NCBI GenBank assembly: GCA_964438025.1
Contig: CAYTIK010000001.1
Span: forward strand, 1-64,000
Direction of reading: 5' to 3'
DNA length: 64,000 nucleotides
Source: GCA-002790615 sp964438025
GTDB lineage: Bacteria > Patescibacteriota > Minisyncoccia > Moranbacterales > UBA2206
Positions 16,428 to 23,205 of the stretch are shown one piece after another. Position numbers and translations under genes: made by a program. Positions within the stretch are counted from its first letter, which is position 1. The number at the start of each line of letters is the position of its first letter. The notes under the pieces were generated by a model. It saw only the letters and a program-made list of their open reading frames with translations. It was not told the origin of the DNA and ran no database searches.

Positions 16428-16838
16428 ATGAAAAAAGGACTGGTTTTTTGTTTAATCATAGTCGCGGTGTTAGGCTCTTTCCCAACCAATCTATCGGCTC
16501 AGGATAAGTTTCGGCTCGAAAATTTATCCAAAAGTCTGGCTTATTTATCCCGAGTTCGAATCCTTGCTAACGTAGCAAGCCAATGTTGTGAACAGCAAAA
16601 ATATTTAACCGCTGTCGATTATCTTAATCAAGCTTCCAAGCTGACTGAGGCCGCCGAATCGTCCCTAGCCATAGAAATTATGTCCCCTTACAAAAGGGCG
16701 GCTACTCAAGAGGATATCAAAAGCTTAAAGAACATGATCGACGATATGAAAAAAAATACCGCCAAGATGATCCTGCTGGAGCGGCTAATAGAAAATCTGG
16801 AGAAAAAAAACAAAAAAGTTCCAGATAAATCTCTTTGA
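16428..16838 (+). CDS. Secreted helical hypothetical protein, 136 aa
   Basis: Signal peptide at residues 1-24 (KKGLVFCLIIVAVLGSFPTNLSA, cleavage near SA-QD). The mature protein is all-helical with heptad-like Leu/Ile spacing, ending in a Lys-rich coil NLEKKNKKVPDK. YLTAVDYLNQASKLTEAAE resembles a TPR-like helix pair, but one repeat only. The start is fixed by AAGGAGG 6 nt upstream and the -35/-10 promoter. It probably forms a two-gene unit with the next ORF. Confidence 0.75.
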   Translation: MKKGLVFCLIIVAVLGSFPTNLSAQDKFRLENLSKSLAYLSRVRILANVASQCCEQQKYLTAVDYLNQASKLTEAAESSLAIEIMSPYKRAATQEDIKSLKNMIDDMKKNTAKMILLERLIENLEKKNKKVPDKSL

Positions 16839-16883
16839 CCTTGAAATTGTTTACCCAAGATATGCTTGAGAAAGGAGTTTAAA

Positions 16884-17159
16884 ATGAACATTGCAATTTG
16901 GGCCAGATTAATGACAAAAATGTTTAGAGACGGAGAGGTAATTATCGAGACTATAAGTCCCGATGGAAAGTATCCCGAAGCCAATGAAAAAGCAATCGGC
17001 GTAAGCAAGGCCTTTCACCCAATCGGTTCAAGCATCAACGTTGAGCTTGTAGGCGACCCTTGCCAATATGGTTTCATCCCCGAAGCCATAGGCGAAGGTT
17101 TAATCAAGGGAAAAACTTCCAGTCCTCTGGGGCTAGAGAGGAACATTCGATTGGCCTAG
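16884..17159 (+). CDS. Hypothetical protein, 91 aa
   Basis: Unrecognised soluble protein that starts MNIAIWARLMTKMFRDGEV and contains a conserved-looking GSSINVELVGDPCQYGFIPEAI. I chose the ATG at 16884 over the in-frame ATG at 16866 because AAAGGAG lies 7 nt before it. It is 45 bp after the secreted gene and is followed by an intrinsic terminator, so the two genes form one unit. Confidence 0.65.
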   Translation: MNIAIWARLMTKMFRDGEVIIETISPDGKYPEANEKAIGVSKAFHPIGSSINVELVGDPCQYGFIPEAIGEGLIKGKTSSPLGLERNIRLA

Positions 17160-17186
17160 GCATCGCCATGCCAGGCCAAAAACCAA

Positions 17187-17226
17187 AAAGGCGTCCGCTG
17201 CACAGCGCGACGCCTTTGTTTTTTTT
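17187..17226 (+). terminator. Terminator of the two-gene unit
   Basis: The stem AAAGGCGTC/GACGCCTTT with an inner CGCTG/CAGCG stem is followed by GTTTTTTTT. Confidence 0.88.
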
Positions 17227-17246
17227 CTTGAAATTTAAAATTAAAT

Positions 17247-17987
17247 TTATTCTTTGACCGCTTTGACTTTCAGGCTTTCAATCGGCATGCCTTGATATTG
17301 TTTCTTGCTGATATCCGTGTTTTCCGAGAAAATTTCTACGTTAAAACCCGCCACTTTCATTTTGGCGATATAAATATCTTTCATAAGCGCGCCCGCCACG
17401 CAGCCAGATAACAAATCTTTATTATTCTTAATTTCTTCTGGCAATTCTTTCAATAATACGATATCGGAAACAAACATTTTCCCGCCAGTTTTCAAAACTC
17501 GGTAGGCTTCCGCAAAAACCTGATCCTTGTCTGGCGACAAATTAATCACGCAATTGCTGATAATAATATCCACGGATTCATCTTCGACTGGCAATTTTTC
17601 AATCTCGCCTAATTTAAATTCTACATTTTTGTAATTGTATTTTTCGGCATTGGCTTTGGCTTTTTCCACCATTTCCGGCACCATATCCACGCCGATGACT
17701 TTTCCTTGTTCGCCGACTTTTCGCATCGCTAAAAAACAATCGAAACCGGCGCCAGAACCTAAGTCCAAAACCGTATCGCCTGATCGCATTTCCGCCATCG
17801 CGACTGGATTGCCGCAACCCAAGCCCAAATTAGCTTCCGAAAATTTTCCAATATCTTCTTTGGAATAACCAATCTCCTGGGCAATTCTTTCCTGCTCCGC
17901 TTTAGCGCCACAGCAAGAACAGCCACTGCCTTTAGCAATTTGCGTATAACTTTCTTTGACAATCTTTTTCACTGCATCTTGTTGCAT
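17247..17987 (-). CDS. arsM: Arsenite methyltransferase
   Basis: Transfers methyl groups from SAM to As(III), giving methylated arsenicals. The SAM site is VLDLGSGAGFDCF near residues 72-84. Conserved arsenic-binding cysteines are visible: the N-terminal CSCC (about 23-26), Cys in NLGLGCGNP (about 58), NCVINLSPDKDQVF (about 146) and LLSGCVAGAL (about 195). Length 246 aa fits the short bacterial/archaeal type. No arsR or arsB is near, and it appears to stand alone. Confidence 0.93.
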   Translation of the reverse strand: MQQDAVKKIVKESYTQIAKGSGCSCCGAKAEQERIAQEIGYSKEDIGKFSEANLGLGCGNPVAMAEMRSGDTVLDLGSGAGFDCFLAMRKVGEQGKVIGVDMVPEMVEKAKANAEKYNYKNVEFKLGEIEKLPVEDESVDIIISNCVINLSPDKDQVFAEAYRVLKTGGKMFVSDIVLLKELPEEIKNNKDLLSGCVAGALMKDIYIAKMKVAGFNVEIFSENTDISKKQYQGMPIESLKVKAVKE

Positions 17988-18013
17988 AATAATATTTTTA
18001 AAATTTATAACCG

Positions 18014-18910
18014 CTACTTGAAATTTTGCATCTCATCTTTGGTGGGTATTTTCAGCTCAAATTTATTGCTCCCAACCGTATATAGCACTTGCTTGCCAAA
18101 TTTCGAACCTGCGATTCCCAACACTTCGTCAATCGTGGAATGGTGCCATTTTTCACTGCCGGATTCCGTGGCAATACGGAAAATTATCTCTTGCCCATAT
18201 TTTAAACCCACTGCAGACAGCGGAAAAGCGCTGATGATATAATCCGTGCCTGAGCCTCCGCCCACCATGCCAATCTGCGTCAATGGCACTGCATTTCTCA
18301 AAGCTTGGGACTCCACAGTTTCATCTATAAAAGCATAATGGGAAATTTTTGCTCGGCAGGCATGAGAGGTGCATTTCCAACTAACTCCATTGATTAAGGA
18401 AGTGCTGTATTTTTCTCTTCCGGCCGAATATAAGTCTTCTACTTTCAAAACAAACCCGTCGATATTATCACCATCAACGGCCGGCTGATTTTCCGGAATG
18501 ACGCCATACATCTGATGTTTAATATAGAGATATTCCTGATCGGCTCCCATCTGGAAGATTTTATAATCCAGATACGGTAAAGCATACGGCTCGGGATTAT
18601 TGTAGTTTTCTTTGGGATTCTCTTCTTTCTCGGCAAAAAAATCGTTCTGTTCATCTTCAATTTTTATGCCCTTCGCCAGCGCCGCTTCGGATTTTTCCAA
18701 TTCGCTTTGAGTAAACTGTCTCGCGTCATCAGCTAGCGCCAATAAATTTTGCTTTTGCGCTTGTTCTTGCTCGTTCGCTTTCTCTTGGAGAATCTTAGCC
18801 TTCTCGGCCATTCTTGCCGCTTGATTATTATCCTGCCTTGTTTTTGAAAATATAAAAACAGCCGACAGAATCAAGATTATACAGATTATAAAAATGTATA
18901 TTTTTTTCAT
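18014..18910 (-). CDS. Membrane-anchored hypothetical protein, 298 aa
   Basis: One N-terminal membrane helix (3-22) is followed by an Ala/Gln/Glu-rich coiled coil (31-88) and a globular extracytoplasmic domain (about 95-298). That domain contains YLYIKHQMYGVIPEN, WKCTSHACRAKISHYAF (two Cys, possible disulfide) and FRIATESGSEKWHHSTIDEVLG. I do not recognise the domain; the pattern of aromatic strands could be a sandwich. It ends 26 bp upstream of the arsM start on the same strand, so the two may share a message. Confidence 0.7.
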   Translation of the reverse strand: MKKIYIFIICIILILSAVFIFSKTRQDNNQAARMAEKAKILQEKANEQEQAQKQNLLALADDARQFTQSELEKSEAALAKGIKIEDEQNDFFAEKEENPKENYNNPEPYALPYLDYKIFQMGADQEYLYIKHQMYGVIPENQPAVDGDNIDGFVLKVEDLYSAGREKYSTSLINGVSWKCTSHACRAKISHYAFIDETVESQALRNAVPLTQIGMVGGGSGTDYIISAFPLSAVGLKYGQEIIFRIATESGSEKWHHSTIDEVLGIAGSKFGKQVLYTVGSNKFELKIPTKDEMQNFK

Positions 18911-19039
18911 AATATTTTTTAAGATTTTGATTTTAACACCATTTCTTCGTATTCTTCCTACAAAACTATCCTGGTATACTCCCCTCCAAAGGCGGACAGG
19001 CAGTATTTAAGGATGGTTTAGTGGTGAATGCTTATAAAG

Positions 19040-19065
19040 TTTTTCGAGATAATTATACAAGGTAA
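19040..19065 (-). repeat. Direct repeat copy 1 flanking the ImmR/ImmA module
   Basis: 26 bp matching 20577-20602 with two differences (shared TTTTTCGAGATAAT, then AGGTAA). On the minus strand it reads IISKNF and stops, while copy 2 opens a 33-aa ORF starting MIISKKF. It therefore looks like a truncated copy of that ORF's 5' end. Confidence 0.5.
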
Positions 19066-19096
19066 ATAATTAATTACTTACATACTAATTATACCA

Positions 19097-19127
19097 CTAT
19101 TTTAAAACCCGGCATTGAGCCGGGTTT
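19097..19127 (-). terminator. Terminator downstream of the ImmR/ImmA module
   Basis: The perfect stem AAACCCGGC/GCCGGGTTT has a 5-nt loop. On the minus strand it runs into TTTTAAAATAG, as expected for the end of the immR-immA-tiny gene unit. Confidence 0.6.
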
Positions 19128-19242
19128 CTGGGTAAAGCTAGCAAAATATATCGCGCATAATCTTTGGCACAACCTCTCAGATATCAGATTTGGCCATTCT
19201 CGAGGTGAGTTATTTGCTTGGTACTAAATACTAGCGAGACCT

Positions 19243-19356
19243 TTATTTTTTCTTTTTTTTCTTGTCTGTTTCGGCAACAGTTGTTGACTTATGCTCTTTG
19301 GCATATTTTTCTGAAACATACTGCCCATCCTTGGCATCCCGATATTTTTTAGTCAC
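19243..19356 (-). CDS. 37-aa basic peptide, YRDAKDGQYVSEKYA type
   Basis: Reads VTKKYRDAKDGQYVSEKYA and on to a Lys tail of six residues. The pattern (Y/F)RDA.(T/D)G.YV...YA..H..TTV.E resembles a family of tiny proteins of unknown function. The GTG start at 19356 is supported by GGAGG 7 nt upstream. That ribosome site lies in the tail of the frame-corrected immA, whose stop ends 3 nt before this start, so coupling with immA is likely. It is the last gene of the module. Confidence 0.6.
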   Translation of the reverse strand: MTKKYRDAKDGQYVSEKYAKEHKSTTVAETDKKKKKK

Positions 19357-19457
19357 TTTTTACCTCCTTTCAAAATTATTTAAATCGTTTAACGCAATCT
19401 CAGCCGCTCCCGAAGAAACCAAAAATTGGGAAGAAATATGCCCTGCCAAATATGAAT

Positions 19458-19973
19458 TTAGCGTTTTTCATCTATATTTTTAAGACTATGCTTTTTGCTA
19501 ACTTCTCTTAATACTTCCTGGCGCATTTTTAGCAATTCTTCTCTGGGCAATAAAAGATAATTGCCAAATTTATTGGCTTGGACCTCCAGATGTGAATATT
19601 CTTCCGCATCAATTTCATTTATAAAGTCTGCAATATCGGAAAAACTTGAAATTTTTAAATCTTTATAAAATTTTTCGTGCAAAATATAATGCCCCAACTC
19701 ATGCGCTAAAGAAAATCGGAATCGATTCGTGTCATTTTCATAATTTTTTTGATCGACATAAATCGCGGAAAAATCCGAAGTTATTTGTGCATCAACTCCA
19801 CATTGATCCATCAAATTCGGTATGGGTATTATTTTTATTTTCAGCTTGATTTCTATTATTTCTTCAATTTCCACAGGAATATCTTTGCCCCAAAATTTTA
19901 ACCTGAATTCATCCGCCTTGATCTTTATTTGATAATTTCCAATGAATGGAACAATTATGTTTTTGTAGTTCAT
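19458..19973 (-). CDS. ImmA/IrrE-type metallopeptidase, frameshifted near 3' end
   Basis: Zinc peptidase that typically cleaves a partner HTH repressor. The catalytic motif is HELGHYILH with His91, Glu92 and His95; EVQANKFGNYLLLPREELL near 147-165 is the conserved downstream helix. The 171-aa frame ends at 19458 with NIDEKR. Adding one A in the AAAAA run there opens KTLNSYLAGHISSQFLVSSG and continues to a stop at 19360, giving the usual ImmA C-terminal helix-turn-helix-like tail. The visible stop is therefore probably a 1-base frameshift or an assembly error. It follows immR by 17 bp. Confidence 0.85.
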   Translation of the reverse strand: MNYKNIIVPFIGNYQIKIKADEFRLKFWGKDIPVEIEEIIEIKLKIKIIPIPNLMDQCGVDAQITSDFSAIYVDQKNYENDTNRFRFSLAHELGHYILHEKFYKDLKISSFSDIADFINEIDAEEYSHLEVQANKFGNYLLLPREELLKMRQEVLREVSKKHSLKNIDEKR

Positions 19974-19990
19974 TTCTCCTTAAATAATGC

Positions 19991-20374
19991 CTAAGCATTT
20001 TTGATTAAGCTAATTATTTTGTCTATATCTTCTTTGTCAGGTTTTTTATTTTTCAGCGTTCGAAAAAATGCCGGCAGAGCGGCTACTAATTCTCTTTCTT
20101 CCATAATTTCAAAGGGGATTATACCTTGAGAAACATTAGCTTGAAAAATAAAATTATCTAATTCTTTTTTATCTTTCTTGAGACCAAGTGTTTTAGCCCA
20201 TAATTCCAGTGTTTTTTTATCTGAAGGCGGAGCAATTTTTCCCCTTTCAATCTTGCTCCAATTGCTGGGATCATAATTGATTTTTCGGCACATTTCCCGC
20301 AAAGTGATTTCTTTTTTGATTCGAAGCTCATACAAAAGTTCTCCGAATTTTTTTAAATTTTCCTGCGTTTTCAT
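19991..20374 (-). CDS. XRE-family HTH regulator (ImmR-like)
   Basis: DNA-binding repressor. The helix-turn-helix (about residues 9-65) reads LRIKKEITLREMCRKINYD and DPSNWSKIERGKIAPP, typical of Cro/C1. The C-terminal half is helical. The gene is directly upstream of an ImmA-type peptidase, a common repressor/antirepressor pair in mobile and stress modules. A palindrome in its own promoter (20399-20416) suggests autoregulation. Confidence 0.88.
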   Translation of the reverse strand: MKTQENLKKFGELLYELRIKKEITLREMCRKINYDPSNWSKIERGKIAPPSDKKTLELWAKTLGLKKDKKELDNFIFQANVSQGIIPFEIMEERELVAALPAFFRTLKNKKPDKEDIDKIISLIKNA

Positions 20375-20398
20375 AAAGTTTATTTAATATTTATGCCT

Positions 20399-20434
20399 GT
20401 GGTATAATATTACCACACTAAGAAAAACTGTCAA
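20399..20434 (-). promoter_or_regulatory. immR promoter with palindromic operator
   Basis: TTGACA on the minus strand (20429-20434) is followed by the dyad GTGGTA-6 nt-TACCAC (20399-20416), which covers the -10 region (TAATAT/TATTAT). It is 25 bp from the immR start. Confidence 0.55.
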
Positions 20435-20440
20435 GACTAC

Positions 20441-20463
20441 AAAAAAAGCGGCTTATTACCGCT
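20441..20463 (-). terminator. Terminator after the R-M/nuclease operon
   Basis: The stem AGCGG/CCGCT with a 7-nt loop is followed by T7 on the minus strand, downstream of the gene at 20648-20947. Confidence 0.65.
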
Positions 20464-20491
20464 ATTTTTCGTTATCCATAATTTCTATCCC

Positions 20492-20593
20492 TCAGCAATT
20501 TTTATTTCCCCCCAAGCGTAACCCAATTCCAATCTCGATAAACAAAAGTAAAATCCCGATAAGAATAAATAAAAATTTTTTCGAGATAATCAT
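20492..20593 (-). CDS. Possible 33-aa membrane peptide
   Basis: Reads MIISKKFLFILIGILLLFIE, then GIGLRLGG to a TGA: one strongly hydrophobic helix behind two lysines. No Shine-Dalgarno is visible. The 5' part is duplicated at 19040-19065. It could be a tiny single-pass protein or the remnant of a longer anchor. Confidence 0.3.
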   Translation of the reverse strand: MIISKKFLFILIGILLLFIEIGIGLRLGGNKNC

Positions 20594-20643
20594 ACGAGGT
20601 AAGTTTACCCCGTAGCGTCCGCCGCGGACTGCTTCTGGGGTAA
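20577..20643. repeat. Direct repeat copy 2 plus adjoining hairpin
   Basis: 20577-20602 is the second copy of the 26-bp repeat seen at 19040. It is followed by the stem TTACCCC/GGGGTAA (20605-20643) holding an inner GTCCGC/GCGGAC stem. The hairpin lies 4 bp beyond the stop of the 99-aa gene and may also end its message. Confidence 0.45.
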
Positions 20644-20647
20644 CTAA

Positions 20648-20947
20648 TTACTTATTTTTCTTACGATTCTTAATCTTAAGCTGTTCTATCTTATTCTTTA
20701 AATAGCTGATGGTTTCAAATCCACCTCTTTCACGCATTTGGATTTCTTTAATAACCTTGTCTTTCATTTCTCTTGCTGTTTCCTTTTTGCGTTTTGCTTC
20801 AATAAATTCAGCATAAAATTCCGGATATTCTTCTTGCAATTTTTTCCGCCCAGCAATTACTTTGCCACTGGCGCCCTCCTGTGCCGCCAGCCTTTCCAGT
20901 CGAAACGCTTCGATAATAAACGGGTGATTTTTTAAAAGTTTTGTCAC
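20648..20947 (-). CDS. Hypothetical helical protein, 99 aa
   Basis: Highly charged, all-helical protein. The N-terminus KLLKNHPFIIEAFRLERLAAQEG precedes a Lys/Glu-rich coil (45-99) ending NRKKNK. No domain is recognised. It is the last gene of a run of same-strand genes (24360 to 20648) that begins with the second DNA methylase, with gaps of 35-85 bp, so it may be part of that defence operon. The ORF is credible by length and position only. Confidence 0.55.
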   Translation of the reverse strand: MTKLLKNHPFIIEAFRLERLAAQEGASGKVIAGRKKLQEEYPEFYAEFIEAKRKKETAREMKDKVIKEIQMRERGGFETISYLKNKIEQLKIKNRKKNK

Positions 20948-20985
20948 AAGAAAGTGTTACTTAACTAATTACTGAACAAAATTTA

Positions 20986-21543
20986 TTATTTTAAATCCTC
21001 ATTCATTTTTTCAAATCCTTTTTCATCCAAATATCCACTTAGATCATAGCGTTTATTTTTAAAATCAAATGATTCTTTTTTGACTGGATTGACCCACAAA
21101 AAGAAATTATACATACTTCCTTTCCCAACTTTTTTAAATTTTCTGCACAATAATCTAAGTTTTTTTGTTGAAATTGTTATTATGTGTGGACTAATAATTC
21201 TTCTGCCAGCCTTTTTGTCTTCTTGAAGAACATAAATTAGAAAAATAAAATAATCCGCATTGTTCCTAAAAATTACATCTTTTTTAAAGAAAAACCACCC
21301 TGGAGATCCATCGCCGTATTTTATTACCTCGCTTTTTCTTGGTTCAAACGCTCTACTCCCCTTAACTTGCACTGTTAAAGACTTCTTATTGTTTATATTC
21401 ATTAAAATTAAATCGATGTCTTTCATTTGTGCATTAAGTGGCATAAAAACTTCAATGTTTTTAGTAGTTTCACTTCTCAATATCCCAGAAACAACTGCCT
21501 CATCAGTATTTAAGCTCCAAAAATTTTTATACGCTTTTCCCAT
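20986..21543 (-). CDS. Putative PD-(D/E)XK nuclease-like protein, 185 aa
   Basis: Unrecognised by name, but the segment KDIDLILMNINNKKSLTVQVKGSR (about 41-64) has the order D-x(n)-(Q/E)xK, with Asp44, Gln59 and Lys61. This is the core of PD-(D/E)XK nucleases of the Holliday-resolvase/restriction type. The N-terminus is LNTDEAVVSGIL. The C-terminal half is basic and aromatic. It sits between another PD-(D/E)XK-like gene and a helical gene in the defence island. A nuclease role is inferred; it could also be an inactive DNA-binding partner. Confidence 0.55.
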   Translation of the reverse strand: MGKAYKNFWSLNTDEAVVSGILRSETTKNIEVFMPLNAQMKDIDLILMNINNKKSLTVQVKGSRAFEPRKSEVIKYGDGSPGWFFFKKDVIFRNNADYFIFLIYVLQEDKKAGRRIISPHIITISTKKLRLLCRKFKKVGKGSMYNFFLWVNPVKKESFDFKNKRYDLSGYLDEKGFEKMNEDLK

Positions 21544-21628
21544 AAATTTATTTTTCTCTGAATTTTGAAGTAAACGATTAATTACATAATTTTATGAGAA
21601 AATTATCAAATCTATTCTTCGATAGAAG

Positions 21629-22333
21629 TTATAAAAAAAATCTTTTAAATTTATCATATTTATCAAACGTTTCTTTTATTTGTTTTTTGTAATTATCAAA
21701 AACATCATCATACAAGACATCCGCTTTCCAATAAGTTAAACCAAGATCCTTGGGATTTACCCCGCTAAGCATTCCTTTATTATGTTGGCACCTTAAATGA
21801 TCAAAAAACAAATCTCTACAAAAACCACCACAAAAATTTTGGGTATAAATAAATGCTAAAAAATTATTTTTATTATTTACCTTATAAAATAAAGCATCTT
21901 TTTCTTTTTCCTTTCCATGCAAAATAGGAATGTATCTTTTATAATAACAATCTATATCTTCTTGAATTTCGCTTTTAATATTAATTAAAAACAAAAATAC
22001 TGGAAAATTAAACCCTTTCCAATAATTTAAGGTTTCTATCTTTATTTTAAAATCGCTTTTATATTCCGGCAGTAAATTTCGCCTGCTTTTTTCTTTTACA
22101 AGTTTAATTTTTTTATTTGTACGTGTTTTGACCTGTACTCCGAAAAGCAATTGGGTTGGTTTTTCTCCATAAACCCATTCACACAAAAAATCCAATCCAA
22201 CATCTTTCGAACTGTCAATTTTATGTGCAATTGCATATTTCGAAATTAAGCTTTCGAAAAATGCTTCTCCCTTATTTCCTATTTGCTTAGATTTTAAATA
22301 CTTAACCATACACACACTCTCCGAATTACACAT
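21629..22333 (-). CDS. DUF4365-like PD-(D/E)XK domain protein
   Basis: The pattern GNKGEAFFESLISKYAIAH, then SKDVGLDFLCEW, then GVQVKTR (Glu23, Asp48, Gln67, Lys69) matches the DUF4365 nuclease-like fold. The C-terminal half (120-234) has NFCGGFCRDLFFDHLRCQHN with three Cys and a His that could bind a metal. The start could also be Met9 (MVKYLKSK); both have a GGAG about 10 nt upstream. It lies 35 bp downstream of the Type II nuclease gene on the same strand. DUF4365 genes are common in defence loci, but the role is not established. Confidence 0.65.
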   Translation of the reverse strand: MCNSESVCMVKYLKSKQIGNKGEAFFESLISKYAIAHKIDSSKDVGLDFLCEWVYGEKPTQLLFGVQVKTRTNKKIKLVKEKSRRNLLPEYKSDFKIKIETLNYWKGFNFPVFLFLINIKSEIQEDIDCYYKRYIPILHGKEKEKDALFYKVNNKNNFLAFIYTQNFCGGFCRDLFFDHLRCQHNKGMLSGVNPKDLGLTYWKADVLYDDVFDNYKKQIKETFDKYDKFKRFFL

Positions 22334-22368
22334 TTAACCACTCTCCTGAAATTTAAAAATTTTAGGCG

Positions 22369-23163
22369 TTATTTTTTCTTACATGATTTAATAAACTCTT
22401 TTAGCAATAAAGCACTAAATGCAATCTGATTATTTTTTAAGTTAATAGTCGTTTCATATAGTGTTGGTTTTTTATTTTTTTTAATTAACCAAACAACACC
22501 ATCCAGTATGGCAATATGAATAGCTTTTTTACTTTTATGTTTAACAAATGAAATGCCTTCTCTAAAACTCTTATCCTGTGTTCCGCCACTCATACTAATA
22601 AATTTTGCTTCACCAATTATGAATTTATTGTCAATTTTCAACACAAGATCCAAGCCTTTTTGACCTTTATAGCCCAACTCTTCTTTCGCAAACTTCATCA
22701 AAGCCTCATCTCCACCGTCTAAAATGGCGATTTTTTTATTTTTTAAAAACTTATCTCTGGGTAAAACGGGATACCCTAACTTATGAAGATATTTTCTAAA
22801 CAGCTGACCAATCTGACGCGAAGGTGTTTTGGCTCTACTTGCTCCAATAATCAAATTATCAAATCCCATTTTAAATAACCTTTCGCCTATACGTTTAACC
22901 GTTTTAGGATTTTTATTAATTGCTTCTTTGTCTTTTCTTAAAAAACCAATATAAGGATCATCTATTGGAAATCTTTCAAGATCTAATAATATCAATATCA
23001 ATTCTTTGCTTTTTTTTCTAATTAATGCTTTTTTTATTTTTTCTTTTTCTTCTTCATTAATATTTCTCTCCAGCTCTAAATTAATAGGATATATATCTGA
23101 TAAATTATCAAGATATCCCCGAGAATTTGCTAGCAATATGCTTTTTTTAACCCATTCATTCAT
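22369..23163 (-). CDS. Probable Type II restriction endonuclease
   Basis: 264 aa. A PD-(D/E)XK site is visible at GLDLVLKIDNKFIIGEAKFI (Asp172, Glu185, Lys187), followed by SGGTQDKSFREG, a pattern frequent in Type II enzymes where the conserved region continues SGG(x)Q. The N-terminal helical part contains GASRAKTPSRQIGQLF, probably DNA-contacting. It is 42 bp downstream of a gamma-class adenine methylase, the expected R-M partner. Recognition sequence unknown. Confidence 0.78.
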   Translation of the reverse strand: MNEWVKKSILLANSRGYLDNLSDIYPINLELERNINEEEKEKIKKALIRKKSKELILILLDLERFPIDDPYIGFLRKDKEAINKNPKTVKRIGERLFKMGFDNLIIGASRAKTPSRQIGQLFRKYLHKLGYPVLPRDKFLKNKKIAILDGGDEALMKFAKEELGYKGQKGLDLVLKIDNKFIIGEAKFISMSGGTQDKSFREGISFVKHKSKKAIHIAILDGVVWLIKKNKKPTLYETTINLKNNQIAFSALLLKEFIKSCKKK

Positions 23164-23205
23164 TTTATTAAAATAAAAATTTTTTAATTATAGTTTTGTT
23201 AAATT

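Larger units (their letters stand above)
18911..19242. other. Gene-free stretch with repeat and terminator
   Basis: No credible ORF. It holds a 26-bp direct-repeat copy (19040-19065, matching 20577-20602), an intrinsic terminator (19105-19127) and a short GGCGGACAGGCAG scrap near 18988. I see nothing else. Confidence 0.5.
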
